A DNA stretch of 64,000 nt from contig NZ_JAQQTG010000001.1 in NCBI RefSeq assembly GCF_028561335.1, positions 1 through 64,000 on the forward strand. The letters are read 5' to 3'. The DNA comes from Aequorivita todarodis (GTDB lineage: Bacteria > Bacteroidota > Bacteroidia > Flavobacteriales > Flavobacteriaceae). The notes under the pieces are model-generated. The model ran no database searches. It was not told the DNA's origin and was given only the letters and a program-made list of their open reading frames with translations. The position numbers were made by a program, and so were the translations under genes. Of this stretch, positions 37,211-46,425 are shown one piece after another (within the stretch, counting starts at the first letter, position 1; each line of letters starts with the position of its first letter).

Positions 37211-39088
37211 TTGAAACCCGTCCGCTACCTTTTTTTAGTATTTGTGATGTTATCGTGCCTAAAGCTTTCGGCCCAGGACAGGAACGCCGTGCAGGACAGT
37301 ACGCAGTTTTATAAAAAAATTAAAACCTATTCCGAAAAAAGAAAATTCACGAAAATGATACATCGGTGGATTTTTCGGCCAACTGCCAATAAATCAAAAA
37401 GAGAGCCCGAAAAAGAAAAGGAAAAACCAATTTACCAGCAGTTTGAGGGCAGGATTATTCGGAATATTATAATTGAAACCAAGGATCCTTTCGGTTTTTC
37501 GTTTACGGATAGCACCGAAGTTGCCAATAGCTGGCTGGAAAAAACCGGCAATGCCATTCACATAAAATCGACAAAAATGGCGATCCGAAATTTTTTGCTG
37601 CTTAAGAAAAATAAACCCTTGGACACCCTGCTTTTAGACGAATCGGCGCGATTGTTACGGTCGCAAAATTATATTCGGGAGGTTAGGATTGTGCCAGAGT
37701 TGGTATCCGAAAGTCAGGATTCGGTAGATATAACCGTTACTGTCTTGGACTCGTGGAGCATTATTCCCAAAGCAGATATTTCCAGTTCGCAAACCAAACT
37801 TAAGTTGAGGGAGCGCAACTTCATTGGCACCGGGCATCAGTTTCGGGTGGGATATTCAAAAAGAATTGAGGACGGAAGCGACGCTTTTGAGGCGAGCTAT
37901 ATGATTCCCAATTTCAAAAATACCTTCGTAAGTGCTGCGGGAAGTTATACCATTGACTATGACGGTTATTTCGAAAAAACAATATCCATCGACAGAGTAT
38001 TCTATTCGCCATTAACCCGCTGGGCAGGCGGGATATTTTTACAGGAAAAATTTTTGGCAAGAGCCCTTCAAAATGATACGCTCGCGTTCGTAAATCAAAA
38101 TTTCAAATTTATTGCTCAGGATTATTGGGGCGGCCGTTCCTTCCGTATTTTTAAGGGAAATTCTGAAAGGGAGCGCACCACAAACCTCATTGTGAGCGCG
38201 CGGACCTTGCTTGTGGATTACAAAAACTTACCGAGTATTGAATATGACAGCATCCGCTTTTTTTCCGACGAAACCTTTTTTTTGGGAAGCATCGGTATTG
38301 CCTCCCGGCAATTTGTTGAGGACAGCTATATTTTTAACGACGGCATTGTTGAGGACGTTCCCGTGGGAACCATCTATTCCATTACCGGTGGAGTTCAACA
38401 TAAAAACCAAACAGATCGATTGTATCTCGGAGCCAAAGCAGCTTACGGAAATTACTACAAATGGGGATTTCTGAGCATGGATTTTGAATTGGGAAGTTTC
38501 TTCAAGCAGTCAAAAACCGAGCAGACGACCTTTAGTTTTCGGGCAAATTATTTTTCACATCTTTTGTCCTTGGGCGACAAATGGAAAATGCGGCAATTCA
38601 TAAAACCACAGATTGTATTGGGGTTCAACAGATTGAATTCCGTGGCCGACAGATTGAGCCTGAATGAAAACCCGGATTTCAGCGGCGTTTATGGCAATTT
38701 ATATTTTGACCAACGAAACGGAAATATAAAGGGTTTTGCGGGCAGTGCCAAAGGCGTTTCAAAATACGTAATCGCCTTGCAGACGCAATTTTATTCCCCT
38801 TGGGAAGTTTTGGGGTTTCGCTTCAATCCCTTTGTGAATATTTCTGCGGGAGTGCTTTCCGACAAAAAGGAAAATCTTGGAAACAACCACATTTACTCCT
38901 CCTTTGGCGTGGGCTGCGTTATTCGGAACGATTATTTGGTGTTCAGCTCCTTTCAGCTATCCTTTGCGTACTATCCGGAAATTCCGGGACAGGGAAAAAA
39001 TATTTTGAAAACGAATGCTTTTGAAAATGACGATTTTGGGTTTCCCAATTTTCAGATTGGTAAACCGCACACCGTTGTTTATCAGTAA
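37211..39088 (+). CDS. Omp85-like outer membrane protein with POTRA-type region
   Basis: 625 residues from a TTG at 37211, giving signal peptide MKPVRYLFLVFVMLSCLKLSAQ. A TTG at 37181 would add ten basic residues but overlaps a promoter box; the first in-frame ATG is inside the signal peptide. Residues about 75-195 look like POTRA modules (RIIRNIIIETKDPFG; LDTLLLDESARLLRSQNYIREVRIV; DITVTVLDSWSIIP). The rest alternates as a beta-barrel, starting KLRERNFIGTGHQFRVGYSKR. This resembles BamA/TamA relatives, but I cannot name the subfamily. It has no partner gene beside it; the malic enzyme gene is divergent. Confidence 0.75.
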   Translation: MKPVRYLFLVFVMLSCLKLSAQDRNAVQDSTQFYKKIKTYSEKRKFTKMIHRWIFRPTANKSKREPEKEKEKPIYQQFEGRIIRNIIIETKDPFGFSFTDSTEVANSWLEKTGNAIHIKSTKMAIRNFLLLKKNKPLDTLLLDESARLLRSQNYIREVRIVPELVSESQDSVDITVTVLDSWSIIPKADISSSQTKLKLRERNFIGTGHQFRVGYSKRIEDGSDAFEASYMIPNFKNTFVSAAGSYTIDYDGYFEKTISIDRVFYSPLTRWAGGIFLQEKFLARALQNDTLAFVNQNFKFIAQDYWGGRSFRIFKGNSERERTTNLIVSARTLLVDYKNLPSIEYDSIRFFSDETFFLGSIGIASRQFVEDSYIFNDGIVEDVPVGTIYSITGGVQHKNQTDRLYLGAKAAYGNYYKWGFLSMDFELGSFFKQSKTEQTTFSFRANYFSHLLSLGDKWKMRQFIKPQIVLGFNRLNSVADRLSLNENPDFSGVYGNLYFDQRNGNIKGFAGSAKGVSKYVIALQTQFYSPWEVLGFRFNPFVNISAGVLSDKKENLGNNHIYSSFGVGCVIRNDYLVFSSFQLSFAYYPEIPGQGKNILKTNAFENDDFGFPNFQIGKPHTVVYQ

Positions 39089-39120
39089 GGCCTCCCCCGG
39101 CCCCTCCGAAGGAAGGGAGA
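39089..39120. repeat. GC-rich imperfect inverted repeat downstream of the Omp85-like gene
   Basis: Directly after the stop, CTCCC and CCTCC face GGAAGG and GGGAG around a CCGAAGG turn. Together with 2907-2950 it resembles the CCCCTCC-AAAGGGG-type palindromes common between flavobacterial genes. Confidence 0.45.
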
Positions 39121-39128
39121 AAAGAAGA

Positions 39129-40055
39129 TTATTGTTTTTTTAGAAATTCAATATTTCGTTTGAGTCCGGAAAACTTGGTGCGCTTTACTGCGCTTTTTTT
39201 GAATATTTTCTGAAAAACATCTTCGGTTATTTCTTCCCAGTCCTTTTTGGTCATCGAGAGCAGTTCGGGATTTGGGTTGAAAAGCGGCTCGCTGTGTGGC
39301 TTGCTGAAACGGTTCCACGGGCAAACGTCTTGGCAGATATCACAACCGAACATCCAATCTTCAAATTTCCCCTTTTCAGAAATGGGAATTTCGTTTTTCA
39401 GTTCAATGGTAAAATAACTGATGCATTTGCTGCCGTCCACCACTTTATCCGCAACAATCGCATTTGTGGGGCAAGCATCTATACAGGCGGTGCAGCTGCC
39501 GCAGTGGTCTGTTACGGGCGTGTCGTATTCCAGATCGAGATCGACGATTAATTCCGCAATAAAATAGAACGAGCCCAATTGTTTTGTGAGCAGATTGCTG
39601 TGTTTGCCAATCCAGCCCAAACCGCTCTTTGCGGCCCAGGCCTTGTCCAAGACCGGTGCCGAATCTACAAAGGCACGGCCATGGACTTCGCCAATCTCTT
39701 CGGAAATAAATTGCATCAATTGCTTCAATTTGTCTTTTATGACGAAATGATAATCGGTACCGTAGGCGTATTTTGAAATTTTATAGGTATCCGAAGGCTG
39801 CGTTTCCGAAGGAAAATAATTCAGCAATAGAGAAATGACACTTTTGGAATCGGGCACCAAAACGGTCGGATCCAGCCGTTTGTCGAAATGGTTTTCCATA
39901 TAGGCCATTTCGCCGTGCATATTCTTGTTGAGCCAAGTTTCAAGTCGCGGGGCTTCTTCTTCCAGAAATTCCGCTTTGCTGATGCCGCAGGACAAAAACC
40001 CGAGGCGTTTGGCTTCGGCTTTTATAAGGTTTGTATTTTTGGATAGATTATTCAC
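39129..40055 (-). CDS. queG: Epoxyqueuosine reductase
   Basis: 308 residues. Cobalamin-binding N-terminal half ([46 protein letters not shown]), then two 4Fe-4S clusters: [16 protein letters not shown] and [13 protein letters not shown]. QueG reduces epoxyqueuosine to queuosine in the wobble position of tRNAs for His, Tyr, Asp and Asn. The start is GTG at 40055 with TAAAG just before it; no ATG is available nearby. It lies 45 bases after ruvB and is probably in the same transcript. Confidence 0.95.
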   Translation of the reverse strand: MNNLSKNTNLIKAEAKRLGFLSCGISKAEFLEEEAPRLETWLNKNMHGEMAYMENHFDKRLDPTVLVPDSKSVISLLLNYFPSETQPSDTYKISKYAYGTDYHFVIKDKLKQLMQFISEEIGEVHGRAFVDSAPVLDKAWAAKSGLGWIGKHSNLLTKQLGSFYFIAELIVDLDLEYDTPVTDHCGSCTACIDACPTNAIVADKVVDGSKCISYFTIELKNEIPISEKGKFEDWMFGCDICQDVCPWNRFSKPHSEPLFNPNPELLSMTKKDWEEITEDVFQKIFKKSAVKRTKFSGLKRNIEFLKKQ

Positions 40056-40100
40056 CTTTAGAAGTTGGTTGGCCTTAAATATGCCCAGACCGATATAATT

Positions 40101-41123
40101 TCAGAAAAGACCGCCCTGCGTTGGGCCTTTCAATTTCCCGAGGTGTTTGTATGCGGCTTCGGTAACCTCCCGGCCACGGGGCGTGCGCATAATGAAACCC
40201 TGTTGTATCAAAAATGGTTCATAGACTTCTTCGATAGTTTCGGGACTTTCGGATACCGCGGTTGCAATTGTAGTGATTCCCACGGGACCCCCTTTGAATT
40301 TTTCGATGATTGTTTTAAGAATTCTGTTGTCCATTTCATCCAAACCGTGCGCGTCCACATGCAGGGCGTCCAATCCAAATTTTGCGATTTCCACGTCAAT
40401 TTTACCATTCCCTTTTATCTGGGCAAAGTCGCGGATTCTGCGTAAAAGCGCATTGGCAATACGCGGGGTGCCACGGCTTCTGCCTGCAATTTCTATAGCG
40501 GCTTCCATAGTAATGGGCACTTGCAGAATTCCGGCGCTTCGTTGTAAAATTGTGGTCAGCAACTCTGTGGTATAGTATTGCAATCTTGAAGAAATACCGA
40601 ATCGGGCACGCATGGGCGCGGTCAATAAGCCGGACCGTGTGGTTGCGCCGATAAGTGTGAAGGGGTTTAGGTTGATCTGAACCGAACGGGCATTGGGCCC
40701 GGATTCAATCATAATGTCAATTTTGTAATCTTCCATTGCCGAGTAAAGATATTCTTCAACAATAGGGCTTAAACGATGGATTTCATCAATGAACAGCACA
40801 TCGCGTTCCTCTAAATTTGTCAACAATCCGGCAAGATCGCCCGGTTTATCCAAAACGGGGCCGGAAGTAACGCGTATGTTAACATTCAGTTCGTTTGCCA
40901 GAATGTAAGCAAGTGTAGTTTTTCCCAGTCCCGGGGGGCCGTGAAACAGGGTGTGGTCCAGAGCCTCGCTTCGCAAATTTGCGGCCTGTACAAATATTTG
41001 AAGGTTTTCCAAAGCCTGATCCTGTCCCGTAAAGTCATCAAAACTTAGGGGACGCAATTTTTTTTCAATATCCAGTTCCTGTGGTGAGAGGTTTTCGCCC
41101 GTGGGATCGAGGTTTTCGTTCAT
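40101..41123 (-). CDS. ruvB: Holliday junction branch migration helicase RuvB
   Basis: 340 residues. AAA+ ATPase with N-terminal [19 protein letters not shown], Walker [12 protein letters not shown], Walker [10 protein letters not shown], sensor motif [10 protein letters not shown], arginine finger region MRARFGI and a C-terminal winged helix ([15 protein letters not shown]). It drives branch migration with RuvA. ruvA is 5.5 kb away with sprA, so the two are unlinked here, as often in Bacteroidota. A -7 box lies just before the ATG. Confidence 0.96.
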   Translation of the reverse strand: MNENLDPTGENLSPQELDIEKKLRPLSFDDFTGQDQALENLQIFVQAANLRSEALDHTLFHGPPGLGKTTLAYILANELNVNIRVTSGPVLDKPGDLAGLLTNLEERDVLFIDEIHRLSPIVEEYLYSAMEDYKIDIMIESGPNARSVQINLNPFTLIGATTRSGLLTAPMRARFGISSRLQYYTTELLTTILQRSAGILQVPITMEAAIEIAGRSRGTPRIANALLRRIRDFAQIKGNGKIDVEIAKFGLDALHVDAHGLDEMDNRILKTIIEKFKGGPVGITTIATAVSESPETIEEVYEPFLIQQGFIMRTPRGREVTEAAYKHLGKLKGPTQGGLF

Positions 41124-41127
41124 AACA

Positions 41128-41135
41128 CAAATATA
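41128..41135 (-). promoter_or_regulatory. Putative -7 box for ruvB
   Basis: TATATTTG on the minus strand, only 4 bases before the ruvB ATG. If used, the transcript would start at or next to the start codon (leaderless). Confidence 0.35.
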
Positions 41136-41203
41136 GGAAAACCGTTGATACCTCTTCTATAGTTTTGGAGCAGATAGGATTGCCGATTTATCAATCTGAA
41201 AAA

Positions 41204-41240
41204 TAAAAAAAGGTCGCCTAACTTATGTTTAGACGACCTT
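41204..41240 (-). terminator. Intrinsic terminator between the oxidase operon and ruvB
   Basis: On the minus strand AAGGTCGTCTAA pairs with TTAGGCGACCTT (one U-G pair) around a 7-base loop, followed by a T-run. It is the last of three hairpins after ctaD. Confidence 0.8.
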
Positions 41241-41320
41241 AGTGAAATAAATAGCAGGTTCCTCACTTCCTACATATTATTAACTCAACACTTCAAAGAT
41301 AATCTATTGGCTTAAGATTC

Positions 41321-41355
41321 CTTCTACGTAGTACTACTTAATAACTACGTAGAAG
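41321..41355. repeat. Perfect 12-base inverted repeat after ctaD
   Basis: CTTCTACGTAGT (41321-41332) and ACTACGTAGAAG (41344-41355) with an 11-base loop. Each arm contains the palindrome CTACGTAG. No T-run follows on either strand, so it is not an ordinary terminator. Confidence 0.7.
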
Positions 41356-41360
41356 CAAAG

Positions 41361-41386
41361 AAGCCCTTTCAAAATTGAAAGGGCTT
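41361..41386 (-). terminator. Hairpin directly downstream of ctaD
   Basis: AAGCCCTTTCAA (41361-41372) and TTGAAAGGGCTT (41375-41386), a perfect stem 25 bases after the ctaD stop, followed by a moderately T-rich CTTCTTTGCTTCT on the minus strand. Probably the first terminator of the respiratory operon. Confidence 0.65.
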
Positions 41387-41411
41387 GATTGATCGTTTGC
41401 TTTGCGTTCTA

Positions 41412-43241
41412 TTAATGATCTAATTCATCTTCGTTGTCCTGTAATGGGATGTGCTGGGGAATAAAGTCCTGTCCGGGAATCACGAAATCGGTTTCGTCTT
41501 TATTCAACTTACTGTAATCATAAGGCCAGCGGTACACATGTGGAATTGGGCCATCCCAGTTTCCGTGGATGTGTTTTATTTCGGCGGTCCATTCTAAAGT
41601 AGTGGCATTCCAAGGGTTTTTTGGGCCTTTTTTTCCGTAGAACATAGAGTGGAAAAAGTTGTATAGAAAGACCACTTGAACAGCGATCGTAATGATAGCG
41701 AAAACAGTCATTACCACGTTTATATCTGCCAAATCATCAAAATAAGGGAAGTTGGTATTTGTATAATATCTTCGCGGAAGTCCCGCCAAACCAACAAAGT
41801 GCATTGGAAAAAATATTCCGTAGGCTCCAATGGACGTTACCCAAAAGTGGATATACCCAAGTTTTTTGTTCATCATTCTGCCTTCAAACATTTTAGGGAA
41901 CCAATGATAGACCCCTGCCAAAAATCCATAGGCGGCAGATATACCCATTACCAAGTGGAAGTGTGCTACAATAAAATAAGTGTCGTGAATATTGATATCC
42001 AAAGCACTATCGCCCATAACGATCCCTGTTAAACCTCCAGTAATAAAGGTGGAAACAAAGGCGATACACCAAAGCATAGCCACGTTCATCTGCAGTTTCC
42101 CGCGCCAAAGTGTGGTTATCCAGTTAAAGGATTTTACCGCGGAAGGAATTGCTATTAAAAGTGTGGTAAATGTAAATACCGAACCTAGGAATGGGTTCAT
42201 CCCTGAAATAAACATGTGGTGACCCCAAACAATGGTTGAAAGAAAAGCAATGGTTAAAAGCGAGGCTACCATGGCCCGATAACCAAAAATAGGTTTACGC
42301 GAGTTGGTTGCCATAATTTCGGAAACGATTCCCATTGCCGGAAGTATAACGATATATACCTCGGGGTGTCCAAGAAACCAGAAAAGGTGCTCGAACAATA
42401 CAGGCGAACCTCCTTGGTGGTGCAGTACTTCACCGGCAATATAAATATCCGACAGAAAGAAAGATGTACCGAAACTTCTATCCATTATCAACATTAAAAC
42501 TGCTGAAAAAAGAACCGGGAAAGATACAACTCCAATAATTGCAGTAAGAAAGAAAGACCAAACGGTAAGTGGAAGCCTGGTCATAGACATTCCTTTAGTT
42601 CTGAGATTCAATACGGTAACAATAAAGTTAAGCGAGCCCAATAATGATGCTGCAATGAATATTGCCATGGAAATTAACCACAAATTCATCCCTGCGCCAG
42701 AGCCGGGTATGGCTTGGGGCAATGCACTTAATGGAGGGTAAATGGTCCATCCTGCGGAAGCCGGTCCTGCTTCAACAAATAAGGACCCTAACATTATTAC
42801 ACTGGAAATAAAGAACAGCCAATAGGAAACCATATTAAGGAAGCCAGAAGCCATATCTCTTGCTCCAATTTGAAGAGGGATAAGCAGATTGCTAAAGGTT
42901 CCGCTCAATCCAGCCGTTAAAACAAAAAACACCATTATTGTTCCGTGGATGGTTACCAAGGCCAAGTAAATACTTGGGTCCATTACTCCGTCTGCCCCCC
43001 ATTTTCCGAGCAATATTTCAAAAATAGTGAACTTGTGGTCCGGCCAAGCCAGTTGCAATCTGAACAATAAAGACATCAAAATACCGATGACCCCCATAAA
43101 TATACCGGTAATCATGTATTGTTTTGAGATCATTTTATGATCAGTACTAAATATGTATTTAGTTACAAAGGTTTGTTTATGATGATGCCCGTGATCATCG
43201 TGATGATCTTCTACTGCGTGGACCTGTGCGTGTGCTGACAT
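41412..43241 (-). CDS. ctaD: Cytochrome c oxidase subunit I (caa3-type)
   Basis: 609 residues, about a dozen membrane helices. Key blocks: low-spin haem His in IHGTIMVFFVLTAGLSG, CuB His and cross-linked Tyr in WFLGHPEVYIVILPAMG, CuB His pair in WGHHMFISGMNP, and the haem His pair in DTYFIVAHFHLVMG. The N-terminus is unusually His-rich (HAVEDHHDDHGHHHKQ, residues 8-23). It is the catalytic subunit that reduces oxygen to water and pumps protons. It ends the act operon, 17 bases after ctaC. Confidence 0.96.
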   Translation of the reverse strand: MSAHAQVHAVEDHHDDHGHHHKQTFVTKYIFSTDHKMISKQYMITGIFMGVIGILMSLLFRLQLAWPDHKFTIFEILLGKWGADGVMDPSIYLALVTIHGTIMVFFVLTAGLSGTFSNLLIPLQIGARDMASGFLNMVSYWLFFISSVIMLGSLFVEAGPASAGWTIYPPLSALPQAIPGSGAGMNLWLISMAIFIAASLLGSLNFIVTVLNLRTKGMSMTRLPLTVWSFFLTAIIGVVSFPVLFSAVLMLIMDRSFGTSFFLSDIYIAGEVLHHQGGSPVLFEHLFWFLGHPEVYIVILPAMGIVSEIMATNSRKPIFGYRAMVASLLTIAFLSTIVWGHHMFISGMNPFLGSVFTFTTLLIAIPSAVKSFNWITTLWRGKLQMNVAMLWCIAFVSTFITGGLTGIVMGDSALDINIHDTYFIVAHFHLVMGISAAYGFLAGVYHWFPKMFEGRMMNKKLGYIHFWVTSIGAYGIFFPMHFVGLAGLPRRYYTNTNFPYFDDLADINVVMTVFAIITIAVQVVFLYNFFHSMFYGKKGPKNPWNATTLEWTAEIKHIHGNWDGPIPHVYRWPYDYSKLNKDETDFVIPGQDFIPQHIPLQDNEDELDH

Positions 43242-43258
43242 ATCTTTTTAAGCTAATA

Positions 43259-44329
43259 TTATTTATTTTCGTTGCTAAGTTGTTCTGCCAAGGTAGGCTG
43301 TTCTGCCAACCAGGCTTTATAATCTTCTTCAGATTCAACTATTATTTTCATTTGCATGTTATAGTGGCTAATCCCGCAAATTTTGTTGCAAATAAGCATA
43401 TAGTCAAATTCGTATGGTTCCAGGGCTTCTTCCCCGGCCGCCGTAAGGGCTTTGCTTTTTTCTGTTCTTATAGTATTGATATTTGCCACTTTTTCAACAA
43501 TATGGTCATTTTGTCTCATCTCTTCAGTAGTGATTGTAGGGGTGAAGGCAAACTGCGTAACCATTCCGGGCACACAATTCATCTGTGCTCTAAAATGGGG
43601 CATATATGCAGAATGAAGTACGTCTTGCGAACGCATTTTGAACAATACCCTTCTGCCTACCGGCAAATGTAACTCTGTAACTATTTTATCATCTTGTCCG
43701 TTAGGGTCGGCAGGATCCACACCCAATTGGTTAATGCCCTGAATTAAACGGACATTGGCCTCACCAAGTGTGTTGTCATTTCCGCCGTAACGAGCCTTCC
43801 AGTTAAATTGTTGCGCATAAAGCTCTACGATTAACGGGTCATCATCTTTATCAACATCCATAATGTCCGTCCAAGTAAATAGCCCATAAATGATGAGCCC
43901 CGCCAAAGTAATTACTGGAATTATCGTCCAAATAAATTCCAATTTATCGTTGTCTGCGTAAAAGGTCGCTCTCTTTACCTTATTCCCGCGATATATAAAA
44001 GCAAAGTAGTGCAATACTGCCTGTGTAATGATTCCCACAAAGAAAATGAGGATCATTGTTACCAACATTAAGGTATCTATCTTGGCTCCGTGCTCAGATC
44101 CTGATTTGGGCAAAAGCGTGTCTCCCCATAGCCAGAAGCTAATAATGGTCAAAATATAGATGAAAGCCAAAAAGCCCATCATTAAATAACCATGCGTGTT
44201 GTTGTCCTTGTCCGAAGCTATTTCGGAATAAAGGCTTGGCTTTGATTGTGCCAATTTGAAAATTCGGCTCATCTGCCAAACAGAGATCCCAAAAAGAATG
44301 ATTACTAATACAACTAAAAATGCGGTCAT
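43259..44329 (-). CDS. ctaC: Cytochrome c oxidase subunit II
   Basis: 356 residues. An extra N-terminal helix (FLVVLVIILFGISVWQM), two further helices (LMMGFLAFIYILTIISFWLWG; TLMLVTMILIFFVGIITQAVLHYFAF), then the periplasmic cupredoxin domain. CuA ligands are visible in DVLHSAYMPHFRAQM and ICNKICGISHYNMQM. No CxxCH haem motif is present, so this subunit lacks the fused cytochrome c of classical caa3 oxidases; electrons must come from ActE, ActA or a separate cytochrome. Start ATG at 44329. Confidence 0.95.
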   Translation of the reverse strand: MTAFLVVLVIILFGISVWQMSRIFKLAQSKPSLYSEIASDKDNNTHGYLMMGFLAFIYILTIISFWLWGDTLLPKSGSEHGAKIDTLMLVTMILIFFVGIITQAVLHYFAFIYRGNKVKRATFYADNDKLEFIWTIIPVITLAGLIIYGLFTWTDIMDVDKDDDPLIVELYAQQFNWKARYGGNDNTLGEANVRLIQGINQLGVDPADPNGQDDKIVTELHLPVGRRVLFKMRSQDVLHSAYMPHFRAQMNCVPGMVTQFAFTPTITTEEMRQNDHIVEKVANINTIRTEKSKALTAAGEEALEPYEFDYMLICNKICGISHYNMQMKIIVESEEDYKAWLAEQPTLAEQLSNENK

Positions 44330-44358
44330 CTTTACAATTTCTTCTTTAAACTAAATGA

Positions 44359-45735
44359 TTAAAAATGGAAGTTTTCACTTTCCCTAATAAATGGATCGTT
44401 TTCCGGTTTTAAGGAAGTCTTGCCAAGTCCTATTCCAACAACTAAGATGAAAAGACCCAAAAAGAACAATAGCGCTGCTATTTCCGGAATTCCAAAATAC
44501 CAATTGTGACCTACTGTGGAAGGCATAACCAATAGGAAAACGTCTATATAGTGTCCTACCAAGATAAATACGGCTGCTATAACCACAAACCACGGAATTC
44601 TTTTGTAATCGCTATTCATCAAAATAAGAATAGGAAATACAAAATTAAGGATAAGCATTCCGAAAAACAATACTTTATATTCTTGTATTCTTATAATAAA
44701 ATAGGTTACCTCCTCCGGAATGTTCGCATACCAGATAAGCATGAACTGACCGAACCACAAATATGTCCAAAAAATACTGAAGGCGAACATGTATTTTCCA
44801 AGGTCGTGAAGGTGTTTATCACTTACAAATGGAATAAGCCCACGGCCTTTCAAATGAATTGTAACCAAAGCAATTACCGTTATTGCAGAAACAAACATAC
44901 TTGAAAAAATATACCAGGCAAAAAGCGTACTGTACCAGTGTGGCGTCATGGACATAAACCAATCCCACGACATGGTCGCTTCTGTTACAATAAAGAAGAT
45001 AAGGAAGTAAACGGATATCCTGAAGTTTTTCCTGTAAGGATCATAATTGTTTGCATTAGCTTGCGCCAATGAATTTTTTCGTGAAAAATAGCGATATAAG
45101 TTCCATCCCAAAAGATAAATTACAGCACGGATAACAAAGAATGGAAAGTTCAAATATCCAGATTTGCCTTGGAGAATTTTATCTCCCGCAACCAATTCGT
45201 GATCCTGCCATGGATAAAAATGAGTTCCAGCAAACACAACAATTAAGAATACTATAATAGACCCCGGAAGCAAATAAGCCGTAATACCCTCCATGATTCT
45301 ATAAAGAACTGGAGACCATCCTGCTTGTGAAGCATATTGAATGGCATAAAAAACCAGTACCCCCAAAGCAAGCATCATAAAGAAAAAGGCCGCAACAAAA
45401 GTTGCAGACCAAGGTCTGGTTTGCAATTGGTGCAATACGTGCGCTTCGTGAGATGCGGCGTCATGACCTTCTGGATTTAAATCAGTGGCATGTTTCATTG
45501 CATTTTCTGAGTAACCTTCCTGTCCACGGGCTTCATCAACAAAGTTGGCAGTTCCACCTTCCTCGTGTCCTGCAGCGGCGTGGCTTTCCCCATGGTGGCC
45601 TTCTTGCTCTGCCATTATTTTTTTAACATCATCGATGGTTTTCGGCGTTGTCAAAAAACCGAAGATTATTCCGGCAAGCCCTAGGACTATCAGAACGATA
45701 GAAAACAGTTTTAAATTTCTTGGTAGCGTGTACAT
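44359..45735 (-). CDS. actF: Alternative complex III membrane subunit ActF
   Basis: 458 residues with about ten membrane helices. It begins with a helix (LKLFSIVLIVLGLAGIIFGFL) and a His/Glu-rich periplasmic segment (residues about 42-90), then the NrfD-like helices including WDWFMSMTPHWYSTLFAWYIFSSMFVSAI, characteristic of quinol:cytochrome c oxidoreductase ActF. ActF and ActC are the two large membrane subunits of the complex, with ActC holding the quinol site. It lies 29 bases before ctaC. Confidence 0.93.
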   Translation of the reverse strand: MYTLPRNLKLFSIVLIVLGLAGIIFGFLTTPKTIDDVKKIMAEQEGHHGESHAAAGHEEGGTANFVDEARGQEGYSENAMKHATDLNPEGHDAASHEAHVLHQLQTRPWSATFVAAFFFMMLALGVLVFYAIQYASQAGWSPVLYRIMEGITAYLLPGSIIVFLIVVFAGTHFYPWQDHELVAGDKILQGKSGYLNFPFFVIRAVIYLLGWNLYRYFSRKNSLAQANANNYDPYRKNFRISVYFLIFFIVTEATMSWDWFMSMTPHWYSTLFAWYIFSSMFVSAITVIALVTIHLKGRGLIPFVSDKHLHDLGKYMFAFSIFWTYLWFGQFMLIWYANIPEEVTYFIIRIQEYKVLFFGMLILNFVFPILILMNSDYKRIPWFVVIAAVFILVGHYIDVFLLVMPSTVGHNWYFGIPEIAALLFFLGLFILVVGIGLGKTSLKPENDPFIRESENFHF

Positions 45736-45773
45736 ATCTTTAGCTATTCTCTTTTAAATCTTTAATTAGGTTC

Positions 45774-46424
45774 CTATTCGGAAGCTGTGTTTGTTCCAGC
45801 CACGTTTGTTTCAACAGCCGTGCTATCTGCAGCAGCACCAGCTTTTGAGGTTTCCAATATGCCGGGCTCTCCTTTAAGCGCAGCTTTTAAATCCATTACG
45901 TGCATTGCTATTTGCCAACGTTCCTTTTCACTGGTCTGTGAGGCATAGGAACCCATAGCATTCAACCCGTAGGTTTCTACGTGATAGATGCCCCCGAGTA
46001 CAATAGTACGTCCCGGATCAGCAAAACTGGGAATTCCCAAAAACTTCTCGCGGGTTGCCAAAATTCCTTTTCCATCTCCTTTATCCCCGTGACATACGGC
46101 GCAATAAATAGTAAACAGATGATTTCCAACTGTCAAGTTCTCTTCAGTTACCTCGTATGGGCTTTTCAGCTCGGCTTTTGCCAACTCCAGTCCGGCAGTG
46201 CTATTTTCGTAATCATACGGTGTAAAACCACGTGGCACAGTGTGTTCTGGTGGCAGCATTGCCTCTTGTTGGTCCGGAAATATTTCATATGCACCATAGG
46301 TTTCATAACCTACAGGTTCATACATATTGGGAAAATACTGATAGTTTGGCTTTTTATCGTTAAAACAAGAAACCAAGGTTGCTGAAGCAATAATCGTAAT
46401 TCCTATGTTTATTAATGTCTTCAT
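45774..46424 (-). CDS. actE: Alternative complex III monohaem cytochrome c lipoprotein ActE
   Basis: 216 residues from the ATG at 46424, which follows the actD stop by one base (TAATATG) and gives a lipoprotein signal (MKTLINIGITIIASATLVSC, lipobox LVSC). An earlier TTG at 46448 is less likely. One haem c motif CAVCHGDKGDGKG lies in a class I cytochrome c fold, with a likely Met ligand in the region YGLNAMGSYASQ. ActE receives electrons within the complex and can pass them to the oxidase. The C-terminal tail is Ala/Thr-rich and disordered. Confidence 0.93.
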   Translation of the reverse strand: MKTLINIGITIIASATLVSCFNDKKPNYQYFPNMYEPVGYETYGAYEIFPDQQEAMLPPEHTVPRGFTPYDYENSTAGLELAKAELKSPYEVTEENLTVGNHLFTIYCAVCHGDKGDGKGILATREKFLGIPSFADPGRTIVLGGIYHVETYGLNAMGSYASQTSEKERWQIAMHVMDLKAALKGEPGILETSKAGAAADSTAVETNVAGTNTASE

Positions 46425-46425
46425 A

